From the NCBI GenBank assembly GCA_002350705.1, contig DEFH01000048.1, forward strand, positions 1 to 40,981: a stretch of 40,981 bases of DNA, given 5' to 3'. Position 1 is the stretch's first letter, and every line of letters starts with the position of its first letter. Positions 14,521 to 22,091 of the stretch are shown piece after piece. A model generated the notes under the pieces. The model ran no database searches. It worked only from the letters and a program-made list of their open reading frames with translations, and was not told the origin of the DNA. A program made the position numbers and the translations under genes. Source of the DNA: Ruminococcaceae bacterium UBA2857 (GTDB lineage Bacteria; Bacillota; Clostridia; Oscillospirales; Acutalibacteraceae).

Positions 14521-15864
14521 TCATTTGCGATAAACAGTCATTCCATTAATGATAATTTCAGCTACTTTGTTGTAATCAATCATTTGATCATTCACATAGT
14601 TGTTGTTGTAGTTGAGAACATTTCCTTGTGCGTCGCTGCCTTCACTCGGAAAAAGAGTATATCTCAGACGCATAGTCGTTATTCCGCTGCTGTCATAAAT
14701 GTTCCGGGCTGAAAGATAATACTTGCTTCCATCATCCATAATAACCATTGTTTTTTCACGGTCAAATCGGACAGCTTCTCCCTGATGGCTGCGGTCGTTC
14801 TTGGCATATACAGAAAGGCGTGTTGCAGACATCCATAATTGACAGTCTGTTTGCGGAATGCCGAAAACAGCAGAAGCGGTTTTGTCATCTATGCTGATTT
14901 TTTTGGAATCAACCTGATAATTGAGCTTTAACGAAATATCGAAAGGAATATTGACCGCTTTAAAAGTGCCCTGATAAACATCAAACGTTTTGCCGTTGTA
15001 GAAGACATCTGTATTGGTAAACGTGTTATTCAAAAGATGATAGGAAAGCAAAGAACTGTCCTGCCGAACAAGCTGTGATTGTCGGATAACGGCATCTTTG
15101 TCCATATTGTCAAAAGATGCGAGTACTTTGTCAGCTTTTCCCGCCAAAAAACGGGTGCTTTGTATTTGGAGTGTTCTGTTGTTCCATGTGGATTTTTCCA
15201 AAGAATTGCCCTTGGGATACTCGCTGACATCTTCCAGCAGCACACACATTTTTACGGTCTTGTTGTCGTTTTCGAGAGAATACCAGACATCATATCCTAT
15301 TCCGCTAAACGAATCCGGTTCATCATCCTGATTCAGAACGATTTTGACATCACCGTTTACAGCAGGCGTATTTTTACTGTTGAGCCGTTCATATCCGAGA
15401 GTTCCTCTTTTGGCAATATGATACTGACTGTCAACAAACGGACTGCCATCCTTTTTGGTAATGTTCAGCTCAATGAATACAGAGCGTTCATCACCTGTAA
15501 GACCTGCCACTTTTACATTGAGATTACTGTCCTTTACATGAACCTGCACATCCTCTGCATTGGAAATCGTTGCCGCATAAGAATATCCTCCAAAGAAATT
15601 GCCGAATACCAAAGAATAATTTTCGGCTATAGCAGTGGAGCTGACAGCAGACCCCGTAAGTGCTGCAGCGACAAGAGCAATGATCAGCTTTTTACGGAAA
15701 GTTTTTTTCGACTTTCGGAAACCGAGTTTGGTTCTGACAGCCTTTTCGATATGGTCATAACAAATGCCTGTCTGGGTATATACGGTGGACTCGTCTATGT
15801 TTTCAAGGCTTTCGGGTATGGTGTCCATATTGTCAAACAAGTACTGCATGGTATTTCTTTTCAT
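14521..15864 (-). CDS. Putative membrane-anchored anti-sigma factor 3 (DUF4179-like)
   Basis: The 447-residue protein has the cytoplasmic motif NIDESTVYTQTG, one membrane segment (about 60-80, LIIALVAAALTGSAVSSTAIA) and an outer domain with GLTGDERSVFIELNITKKDGSPF near its start and MDDGSKYYLSARN plus INGMTVYRK at its end. Its plan is the same as the other three. It overlaps the sigma 3 gene by 4 bases. The conserved IDESTVY stretch on the inner side is a candidate sigma-binding element; this is inference. The outer ligand or stress is unknown. Confidence 0.75.
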   Translation of the reverse strand: MKRNTMQYLFDNMDTIPESLENIDESTVYTQTGICYDHIEKAVRTKLGFRKSKKTFRKKLIIALVAAALTGSAVSSTAIAENYSLVFGNFFGGYSYAATISNAEDVQVHVKDSNLNVKVAGLTGDERSVFIELNITKKDGSPFVDSQYHIAKRGTLGYERLNSKNTPAVNGDVKIVLNQDDEPDSFSGIGYDVWYSLENDNKTVKMCVLLEDVSEYPKGNSLEKSTWNNRTLQIQSTRFLAGKADKVLASFDNMDKDAVIRQSQLVRQDSSLLSYHLLNNTFTNTDVFYNGKTFDVYQGTFKAVNIPFDISLKLNYQVDSKKISIDDKTASAVFGIPQTDCQLWMSATRLSVYAKNDRSHQGEAVRFDREKTMVIMDDGSKYYLSARNIYDSSGITTMRLRYTLFPSEGSDAQGNVLNYNNNYVNDQMIDYNKVAEIIINGMTVYRK

Positions 15865-16412
15865 TTGGCATAGCCCCTTTCAATAAGCTGTGTTTTGATT
15901 TTCTTTCGGGTGCGGAACAGCTTTCCTTTGACAGTTTCGGGATTGATGTTCAGTTGTTTTGCAATATCGGAAATTCTCTGATAGTAGAAATAATGTCTCA
16001 GCAGAATTTCCCTGTCAGGTTCGGGAATCGTATCAATGATTTCCAAAAGACACTGATTGATGTCATTTTGTTCGACAGCTCCGGAAAGGGAAAAATCATC
16101 TTCCGGTTCTGCTTCATCAATATCCATCATAACGACGCTTTTGACAGTATCAAGTTTGTTGTAAGCTCTTGTTTTGGCGATACAGCACAGATAAGCCTTG
16201 AGCTTGTTCTCCTGCACCTTTTCGGCATTCTGCCAAAGCGTGACAAAAACATCTGTCACCGCCTCCTCCATATCCTCCGGGGACAAACTTCCCTTGGCGA
16301 TATTGTAGATAATGGCTGCCACTAAAGGAGTGAAACGTTTCATAATCTGTTCCAAAGCCTGTTCATCCTTTTTCTTCAAACGTCTGACAAGCTTTTTGTT
16401 GTCATCCTGCAT
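15861..16412 (-). CDS. ECF-like RNA polymerase sigma factor 3
   Basis: 183 residues; ATG with AAAGGAG 9 bases ahead. Region 2 is EDMEEAVTDVFVTLWQNAEKVQ with LKAYLCCIAKTRAYNK; region 4 is EPDREILLRHYFYYQRISDIAKQLNINPETVKGKLFRTRKKIKTQLIERGY. It is very close to sigma 1 in region 4 (RHYFYYQ). It starts the third sigma/anti-sigma operon, with an ECF-like promoter 48 bases or more upstream. Confidence 0.9.
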   Translation of the reverse strand: MQDDNKKLVRRLKKKDEQALEQIMKRFTPLVAAIIYNIAKGSLSPEDMEEAVTDVFVTLWQNAEKVQENKLKAYLCCIAKTRAYNKLDTVKSVVMMDIDEAEPEDDFSLSGAVEQNDINQCLLEIIDTIPEPDREILLRHYFYYQRISDIAKQLNINPETVKGKLFRTRKKIKTQLIERGYAK

Positions 16413-16459
16413 GGTGAAACTCCTTTCATGATTCTGAACTTAAGTCCTTTCATATATAA

Positions 16460-16486
16460 TAACAGTCAATGTGATAAAATGGTTTG
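16460..16486 (-). promoter_or_regulatory. Putative ECF-type promoter of sigma operon 3
   Basis: On the reverse strand CAAAC (16486-16482), 16 bases, then CTGTTA (16465-16460) followed by TTATATATG. The CTGTTATTATATA stretch is identical over 13 bases to that before sigma 1. Confidence 0.45.
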
Positions 16487-16516
16487 ATAAAAAATAAAAT
16501 TTTCTGTTTCACATCA

Positions 16517-16558
16517 AAAAACACAATGTACGAGGGAATGATCGTACATTGTGTTTTG
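16517..16558 (-). terminator. Terminator of sigma operon 4
   Basis: AAAACACAATGTACGA pairs perfectly with TCGTACATTGTGTTTT around an 8-base loop, followed on the reverse strand by a T-run. It lies downstream of the anti-sigma 4 gene and shares its left arm with the operon 3 terminator. Confidence 0.85.
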
Positions 16559-16576
16559 ATTGTATGGGAAACAATT

Positions 16577-16592
16577 TGTTTCACGTGAAACA
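16577..16592. promoter_or_regulatory. parS site 7
   Basis: Exact TGTTTCACGTGAAACA within a slightly longer palindrome (TT on the left, AA on the right). It lies 17 bases after the anti-sigma 4 stop codon and before its terminator. Confidence 0.93.
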
Positions 16593-16609
16593 AATCATTG
16601 CCTGTAATA

Positions 16610-17992
16610 TTATGAGTTCACGTTGATAACACTGTCATTGATTTGCAGCGTGTCGATGCTGTCAATGTCAAGAATATCCATATCGGCATTGATAAACTGC
16701 CAGTTGGTATCGCTGTAGAGGATATGGTCCATATTGTCAAAATCAACAGTGCCGTCATCTTTTCTGTACTCCATGACGATAATATCATTGTCGTTGACAT
16801 GAGACTGAACGGTTTTGAGAACTCTGTAAACGGTGCCGTCTTTCATGGCAATTTTGATACTCTTGCTGTCAAAGAGTGGGTAATCCTCATTTTGTACCTG
16901 CATGGAACGGATATTCATGCCAAAGGAAGACAATGTAACGATTGCATTATCATTGTTGTGAGTGATGGCAAGGGATTTTCCCGTTTGTTCATCAAGCTCT
17001 ACGGTTTTGATATCGGACTTGTAATTCATTTTAAAGGAGATGTCAAACGGCAGTGAAATTTTGTTGTTGGCAATTTCCCAGTAGTCATATTTGGTATCGT
17101 CACCGTCATAGACAAACATACCGTCAATTTTATTTTTGCCGTAATGGAGCTGAATATACCGGTCGGATTCATCATCAATCTTGTCAAAGGTTTTGAGAAG
17201 CTTCACGGGAACATACTCAGAGATTTCCTTGCAGGACACAGTGACATTTCTTCCTTTTGGACTGGTAGTATCGTTGATGATTTTAACATATATTTTAAGG
17301 GTTTTACCTTCATCAGCTGTCATAATTTTGACAGCCTTGTCCTCGCCATAGGAAGCATCCTCATCGGTTAAAAATTTCCAACCGTTGACAGAAACGGATA
17401 CTTTCCCATATGTACGCGGTTTGTTAAAGGTCTGCCAGAGACTTTTTTCAGTAGTGACTGTGAGTTTGTCTTTCTCGAAATTATGGTAATTATGATAATC
17501 TACATAGGGATATTCTCCTTCCGTTTCTCCGAAGCGGGTAACGCAAGGAACGGAGAGAATACTCTTGTCACTCTGTAAAAAGGAAGTGCCGTCTTTTTTG
17601 GTAAGCTGTATTGAAGCATAAGCAGTGGTATCATCTCCGGAAACGCCCAGCAGTTCCACACTGAGATTATCATCATAGGAATGGATGCTGACATTGCCGC
17701 CGCTGTACAAATGGCTTGCATTCAGATCGCCGCTGAAAATTTCCCCGAAAGCAGGCTTCAAAGTTCCGACTGCTGCAATCACGGATGTACTGATGATACC
17801 GATAGCCAATGTTGCGGCAATCAATGTAAAAGCCAGTTTTTTACCGAAACGCTTTTTGGTGTTCTTCATGCCAAGCCGTGAGAAAATCCCCTCTTTGACA
17901 CGCTGTTTGTCCACTTCAACATTCTCCTCTACTGTAATTTCATCAAAATTTTCTGTCATATTGTCAAATACCTGATAAATATCTTTTTTCAT
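16610..17992 (-). CDS. Putative membrane-anchored anti-sigma factor 4 (DUF4179-like)
   Basis: The 460-residue protein is the longest of the four. Its N-terminus (DEITVEENVEVDKQRVKEG) is shorter than in the paralogues. One membrane segment lies at about 50-72 (LAFTLIAATLAIGIISTSVIA). The outer domain has GVSGDDTTAYASIQLTKKDGTSF and KDGTVYRVL as in the others, but ends in an unusual IDSIDTLQINDSVINVNS tail. It overlaps the sigma 4 gene by 4 bases. Anti-sigma function is inferred from operon pairing. Confidence 0.75.
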   Translation of the reverse strand: MKKDIYQVFDNMTENFDEITVEENVEVDKQRVKEGIFSRLGMKNTKKRFGKKLAFTLIAATLAIGIISTSVIAAVGTLKPAFGEIFSGDLNASHLYSGGNVSIHSYDDNLSVELLGVSGDDTTAYASIQLTKKDGTSFLQSDKSILSVPCVTRFGETEGEYPYVDYHNYHNFEKDKLTVTTEKSLWQTFNKPRTYGKVSVSVNGWKFLTDEDASYGEDKAVKIMTADEGKTLKIYVKIINDTTSPKGRNVTVSCKEISEYVPVKLLKTFDKIDDESDRYIQLHYGKNKIDGMFVYDGDDTKYDYWEIANNKISLPFDISFKMNYKSDIKTVELDEQTGKSLAITHNNDNAIVTLSSFGMNIRSMQVQNEDYPLFDSKSIKIAMKDGTVYRVLKTVQSHVNDNDIIVMEYRKDDGTVDFDNMDHILYSDTNWQFINADMDILDIDSIDTLQINDSVINVNS

Positions 17993-18537
17993 ATGATATA
18001 ACCCCTTTCAACGAGTGCCTGTTTGAGTTTGTTTCTGGTACGAAAAAGCCGTACTTTTACATTTTCCTGCGTCATGGAAAGATTGTCTGCAATATCCGCT
18101 AATTTCTGATAGTAGAAGTAATGCCGGATAAAAATTTCTTTGTCCTGTTTCTTAAAGCCGTCCAAAATATGAAGAATATCTTTTTCAAGGTCTTTGGATT
18201 CGGTTTCATCTGTAATCGTGAAACTGTCCTGCACATCAATTTCCTGAATGTCTATGACTTCGATAAGCTTTAAGGCGGCAAGTTTATTTTTGGCTTTGGA
18301 CTTGGCAATGCAGGCGATATAACCTTTGAGCTTGTCCTTCTGAACTTTATCGGCATTCCGCCATAGTGTGACGAAAGTATCCATGACTGCCTCTTCTATA
18401 TCCTCTTTGGAAAGACTGCCTTTTGCAGTATTGTTAATAACTGCCGCCGCATATCCGGTAAACTTGTCCACAATCTGTTCAAAGGCTCTTTCATCCTGTT
18501 TTTTTAGTTTTTCCGCAAGGTTTTCAACACTATTCAA
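17989..18537 (-). CDS. ECF-like RNA polymerase sigma factor 4
   Basis: 182 residues, with a TTG start at 18537 and GGAAGTG upstream. Region 2 is EDIEEAVMDTFVTLWRNADKVQ with LKGYIACIAKSKAKNK; region 4 is KKQDKEIFIRHYFYYQKLADIADNLSMTQENVKVRLFRTRNKLKQALVERGY. It is the most origin-proximal sigma gene and is divergent from parA. A perfect parS lies in its leader, 23 bases before the start codon. Confidence 0.9.
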   Translation of the reverse strand: MNSVENLAEKLKKQDERAFEQIVDKFTGYAAAVINNTAKGSLSKEDIEEAVMDTFVTLWRNADKVQKDKLKGYIACIAKSKAKNKLAALKLIEVIDIQEIDVQDSFTITDETESKDLEKDILHILDGFKKQDKEIFIRHYFYYQKLADIADNLSMTQENVKVRLFRTRNKLKQALVERGYII

Positions 18538-18560
18538 TCTGACACTTCCATTCTTTGGGA

Positions 18561-18576
18561 TGTTTCACGTGAAACA
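18561..18576. promoter_or_regulatory. parS site 8
   Basis: Exact TGTTTCACGTGAAACA inside a 22-bp palindrome (18558-18579, GGA on the left and TCC on the right). It lies between the sigma 4 promoter motif and the sigma 4 start codon, and about 130 bases from the parA promoter. Confidence 0.93.
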
Positions 18577-18604
18577 TCCGTTTCTGAAGTACTTCTATTC
18601 ATAC

Positions 18605-18631
18605 TAACAAATGGAAATACACGAAAGTTAC
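18605..18631 (-). promoter_or_regulatory. Putative ECF-type promoter of sigma operon 4
   Basis: On the reverse strand GTAAC (18631-18627), 16 bases, then TTGTTA (18610-18605). It matches the spacing of the operon 3 motif exactly and its sequence in part. Confidence 0.4.
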
Positions 18632-18702
18632 ACTTTGCAGAAAAAATTTAAAAATTTTTTTAATCCTCCCCTCTCCACTGCTTTTTATGGACAATTTAGA
18701 TA

Positions 18703-18731
18703 TTGCCATCAGTCAAAGTTCGTGATATAAT
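18703..18731 (+). promoter_or_regulatory. Sigma-A promoter of parA-parB
   Basis: TTGCCA (18703-18708), a 17-base spacer and a perfect TATAAT (18726-18731) lie 52 bases before the parA start codon. Confidence 0.8.
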
Positions 18732-18782
18732 GAATGACGTAATGAAATAAAGTGATGTTTTTGTCCGAGAGGAGAAACAAAA

Positions 18783-19547
18783 ATGGGAAAAACGATTGCA
18801 GTAACCAACCAGAAAGGCGGTGTCGGCAAAACAACGACAGCCGTCAATACAGCGGCAGGCATTGCCATGCTGGGATATAAGGTGCTTTTGGTGGATACCG
18901 ATCCTCAGGGAAATGCAACAAGCGGTGTGGGCGTTGATAAACGCTCCGTGAAATCCTCTGCCTACAGTATCATGATTGATGATGTAAAAGCCGAAGAAAC
19001 GATTTTACATACCAATTTTGCCAATCTTGACATCATTCCGTCAAGCATGGACTTAGCTGCCGCAGAAATCGAACTCGTGGAAATCGAACACCGTGAGGCC
19101 AAACTCAAAAATGCCCTTGCTCCCGTCAAGGCAAATTATGATTATATTTTCATTGACTGTCCCCCGTCACTGGGACTGATCACGACCAATGCATTCTGTG
19201 CGGCAGATACGGTCTTAGTGCCGATTCAGCCCGAATATTATGCACTGGAGGGCTTGTCTCAGCTGATGAGCACTGTCCGCAAAATCAAAAGAAGATATAA
19301 TCAATATCTTGACATTGAGGGCGTACTGCTGACCATGTATGACGGCAGACTCAATCTGACACAGCAGGTAGTACAGGAAGTGAAAAAATTCTTTCCGAGA
19401 AAGGTCTTTTCTGCTGTGATTCCGAGAGGCGTCAGACTGTCGGAAGCCCCCAGCTACGGTATGCCGATCATGTATTTTGACAAATCCTGCAAAGGCTCTG
19501 TTTCCTATATGGAACTTGCCAAGGAGATCATAGAAAATAATCAGTAA
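18783..19547 (+). CDS. parA: Chromosome partitioning ATPase ParA (Soj)
   Basis: The 254-residue protein has the deviant Walker A KGGVGKTT at residues 11-18, VDTDPQGNATSG, and Walker B YIFIDCPPSLG, all typical of ParA/Soj. ParA binds DNA non-specifically as an ATP dimer. ParB complexes at parS stimulate its ATPase, which helps separate origins; in Bacillus it also controls DnaA. GAGAGGAG lies at good spacing before the ATG. It is followed after 20 bases by parB and lies beside eight parS sites. Its strand is opposite to the leftward fork from the origin, so it is head-on with replication. Confidence 0.96.
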   Translation: MGKTIAVTNQKGGVGKTTTAVNTAAGIAMLGYKVLLVDTDPQGNATSGVGVDKRSVKSSAYSIMIDDVKAEETILHTNFANLDIIPSSMDLAAAEIELVEIEHREAKLKNALAPVKANYDYIFIDCPPSLGLITTNAFCAADTVLVPIQPEYYALEGLSQLMSTVRKIKRRYNQYLDIEGVLLTMYDGRLNLTQQVVQEVKKFFPRKVFSAVIPRGVRLSEAPSYGMPIMYFDKSCKGSVSYMELAKEIIENNQ

Positions 19548-19567
19548 ACAGGAGGGAGAGAAATTTC

Positions 19568-20428
19568 ATGCCACCAAAAAAAGGCGGTCTGGGAAAAGGT
19601 CTTGATGCGATTTTTCTGGAAAACGATTCCGATAGTACCGGCAGTCCCGTGACACTCAAAATCGCCGAAATAGAACCGAACCGTTCCCAGCCACGACATG
19701 AATTCAACGAGGAAAGCCTTAGAGAACTGGCTGATTCCATTTCCACACATGGCATTTTGCAGCCGCTTTTGGTGCGTCCCATGCCTGACGGAAGCTATCA
19801 GTTGGTCGCAGGGGAAAGACGCTGGAGAGCTGCACGTATGGCAGGCTTGTTTGAAGTACCCGTGATTATCCGCGAAATGTCCGATTCCGAAACGATGCAG
19901 CTTGCCATGATCGAGAACTTGCAGCGTGAAAATCTGAATCCTATCGAAGAAGCCCTCGGCTACAAAGTTCTTCTGGAAGAATATCAGCTTACACAGGAGG
20001 AAATTTCCCGTTCTGTCGGAAAAAGCCGTCCGGTTGTTGCCAATGCCCTGCGTATTTTGAGTCTGCCCCAGGAAATCATTGATATGGTCAGCAGCGGAGA
20101 AATTTCGGCAGGCCATGCAAGAGCTTTGCTGGGCTTTAACGACGCAGAGGAACAGATGCGTGTTGCCAAAGCCATTCCGACAAGTGACTTAACGGTGCGT
20201 GACGTGGAACGGCTTGCAAAGAGTTCCAATGATAAAAAAAATCAGAAGGACAAACCATCTGTCAGTCACCGCAGTGCATTTTTTGACGAGGTGGAGCTGG
20301 CACTCAACGAACATCTCAGCCGAAAGGTGAAAGTCATTGCCGGCAAGGATAACAAAGGTGTCCTTGAAATTGAATTCTACAGTGAAGAAGATCTCGGAGA
20401 GCTTGCAAAGCTCTTTGACAAAAATTAA
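19568..20428 (+). CDS. parB: Centromere-binding CTPase ParB (Spo0J)
   Basis: 286 residues with the ParB motifs GERRWRAA (82-89) and ENLQREN (116-122), which bind CTP. The helix-turn-helix (141-162) contains KSRP with the parS-reading Arg154, then SAGHARALL with Gly182, both as in true ParB proteins and unlike Noc. ParB loads at parS, closes as a clamp and slides, organising the origin region with SMC and ParA. GGAGGGAG stands before the ATG. The many parS sites just upstream are its expected targets. Confidence 0.96.
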   Translation: MPPKKGGLGKGLDAIFLENDSDSTGSPVTLKIAEIEPNRSQPRHEFNEESLRELADSISTHGILQPLLVRPMPDGSYQLVAGERRWRAARMAGLFEVPVIIREMSDSETMQLAMIENLQRENLNPIEEALGYKVLLEEYQLTQEEISRSVGKSRPVVANALRILSLPQEIIDMVSSGEISAGHARALLGFNDAEEQMRVAKAIPTSDLTVRDVERLAKSSNDKKNQKDKPSVSHRSAFFDEVELALNEHLSRKVKVIAGKDNKGVLEIEFYSEEDLGELAKLFDKN

Positions 20429-20461
20429 TTTCGCTATTCTTATAAAAAGGAGATATAAAAC

Positions 20462-21745
20462 ATGATAGACATTAAATATCTGAGAGAAAAGCCCGAAGAA
20501 GTCAAGGCACGTATTCAAAAGCGTGAAATGAATCTTGACAGCGTGGTAGACGAGATTCTTACAGTTGATGCTCAGAAACGTGAACAGATGGGTAAAATCG
20601 AGGCGATGAAAGCCGAGAAAAATGCCGCAAGCAAACAGATTCCTCAAATCAAAAAGGCCGGCGGTGATGTATCTGAAATCATGGCTAAAATGAAAGAAAT
20701 CGGCACACTCATTGACAATGGTGAAACTGTCATCAAAGAACTTGACGAAAAGCAGACCGATCTGCTTTTGTCCCTGCCGAATCTTCCTGATGAAGATGTT
20801 GTTGCAGGCGGCAAGGAACAGAATGAGCCTGTAAGATATTTCGGTGAAAAACCGCAATTTTCTTTCCCGATGAAAAACCATGTGGAACTCTGTGAAAGTC
20901 TGGGACTGATCGACTATCAGAGAGGTGCAAAAATCGCCGGTGCCGGAAGCTGGCTTTACAGAGGCTGGGGTGCCAGACTCGAATGGGCATTGCTGAACTT
21001 CTTCATCAACGAGCATATCAGTGACGGCTTTGAGTTTATTCTGCCGCCGCATATGCTGGGCTATCAGTGCGGCTATGTGGCAGGTCAGTTCCCGAAGTTC
21101 CGAGATGAAGTCTACTGGATTCAGAACCCCACCAGCAATGATGAAAAATTCATGCTTCCGACTGCCGAAACCGCCCTTGTCAATATTCACAGAGATGAAA
21201 TCATTCCCACAGAAGAACTTCCCAAAAAATATATTGCGTATACTCCCTGTTACCGTCGTGAAGCAGGCAGCTACCGCAGTGAAGAAAGAGGCATGATCCG
21301 AGGTCATCAGTTCAACAAAGTTGAAATGGTACAGTACACCGAAGATGATAAATCCGATATTGCTTTCAAAGAGCTTGTTGAAAAAGCGGAAAGACTTGTG
21401 CAGGAGCTTGGACTGCATTACCGTCTGAGCAAGCTTGCCGCAGGTGACTGCTCTTTCTCTATGGCAAGAACCTATGATATTGAAGTATGGATTCCCAGTA
21501 TGGAAATCTACAAAGAAGTCAGCTCTGCATCGAACGCCCGTGACTATCAGGCCCGAAGAGGAAATGTCCGTTACAGAGGCGAGGACAAGAAACTGCATTT
21601 TGCTCATACACTCAACGCATCGGGACTGGCAACAAGCCGTGTCATTCCTGCCATTGTAGAACAGTACCAGAATGAAGACGGTTCCGTTACCGTTCCTGAG
21701 GTACTCCGTCCTTATATGGGCATCGATATCATCAAAAAACCATAA
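20462..21745 (+). CDS. serS: Seryl-tRNA synthetase
   Basis: The 427-residue class II synthetase attaches serine to tRNA-Ser. The N-terminus is the long helical arm (about residues 30-100, rich in K/E). Then come motif 2 (YTPCYRREAGSYRSEERGMIRGHQF) and motif 3 (LNASGLATSRVIPAIVEQYQ) with a final PEVLRPYMG. Length is normal. AAAAAGGAG precedes the ATG. It lies 33 bases after parB on the same strand, so it probably shares the parAB transcript; no T-box leader is visible in that short gap. A terminator follows. Confidence 0.97.
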   Translation: MIDIKYLREKPEEVKARIQKREMNLDSVVDEILTVDAQKREQMGKIEAMKAEKNAASKQIPQIKKAGGDVSEIMAKMKEIGTLIDNGETVIKELDEKQTDLLLSLPNLPDEDVVAGGKEQNEPVRYFGEKPQFSFPMKNHVELCESLGLIDYQRGAKIAGAGSWLYRGWGARLEWALLNFFINEHISDGFEFILPPHMLGYQCGYVAGQFPKFRDEVYWIQNPTSNDEKFMLPTAETALVNIHRDEIIPTEELPKKYIAYTPCYRREAGSYRSEERGMIRGHQFNKVEMVQYTEDDKSDIAFKELVEKAERLVQELGLHYRLSKLAAGDCSFSMARTYDIEVWIPSMEIYKEVSSASNARDYQARRGNVRYRGEDKKLHFAHTLNASGLATSRVIPAIVEQYQNEDGSVTVPEVLRPYMGIDIIKKP

Positions 21746-21765
21746 GTGATTTTCCACTTTTTCTT

Positions 21766-21828
21766 CCGCAGAGGTTGAAACCTGAAACGGTATTGTCCGT
21801 TCCGTTTTCAACTTCTGCGGATTTTTTG
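21766..21828 (+). terminator. Terminator of parA-parB-serS
   Basis: CCGCAGA pairs with TCTGCGG and GTTGAAA with TTTTCAAC in a long stem with an inner hairpin (AACGG/CCGTT), followed by ATTTTTTG. It starts 20 bases after the serS stop. The 21746-22091 gap holds this and two reverse-strand terminators and no gene. Confidence 0.8.
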
Positions 21829-21935
21829 TGCCGTTTTTTTTCGGGGAGACGGCAGTTTTCCACCATCAGCAGAGTCGGATTCCCTTTCCGGAAAAACCTG
21901 AATTCACTTATCAACATTTTTTCATCAACAAAAAA

Positions 21936-21958
21936 AGCCTCTCCCAAAAGGAGAAGCT
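21936..21958 (-). terminator. Second terminator after the acyltransferase gene
   Basis: On the reverse strand AGCTTCTCC pairs with GGAGAGGCT (one G-T pair) around TTTTG, followed by seven T. It is a textbook intrinsic terminator backing up the 22037-22078 hairpin. Confidence 0.75.
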
Positions 21959-22036
21959 GTCAAAATAGTTGAATTCTTGTCCGATAAGTATCAAATGATA
22001 CGCAAAGAAAAGGTTTTCATTCGTTTTCCATAAAAA

Positions 22037-22078
22037 AACGGTTGAAAACCTTTTGTAAAGAAAAAGTTTTCAACCGTT
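22037..22078 (-). terminator. First terminator after the acyltransferase gene
   Basis: On the reverse strand AACGGTTGAAAAC pairs with GTTTTCAACCGTT, followed by a T-run. It lies 13 bases after the acyltransferase stop. Its arms contain TTTTCAACC, resembling the DnaA-box-like motif of this origin; this may be chance. Confidence 0.78.
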
Positions 22079-22091
22079 GAAAAGCATTTCA

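Noticed and set aside
16505..16520. Possible ninth parS (TGTTTCAC followed by ATCAAAAA)
   Set aside because: Only the left half matches; three mismatches in the right half break the palindrome. It may be a decayed copy but is not counted.
20189..21811. A 540-codon reverse-strand open frame across serS and parB
   Set aside because: It is antisense to two clear genes, lacks any recognisable domain and is explained by codon bias of the real frame.
22037..22078. DnaA-box pair away from the origin
   Set aside because: The TTTTCAACC motifs are the arms of a terminator hairpin with a T-run; the box likeness may be chance.
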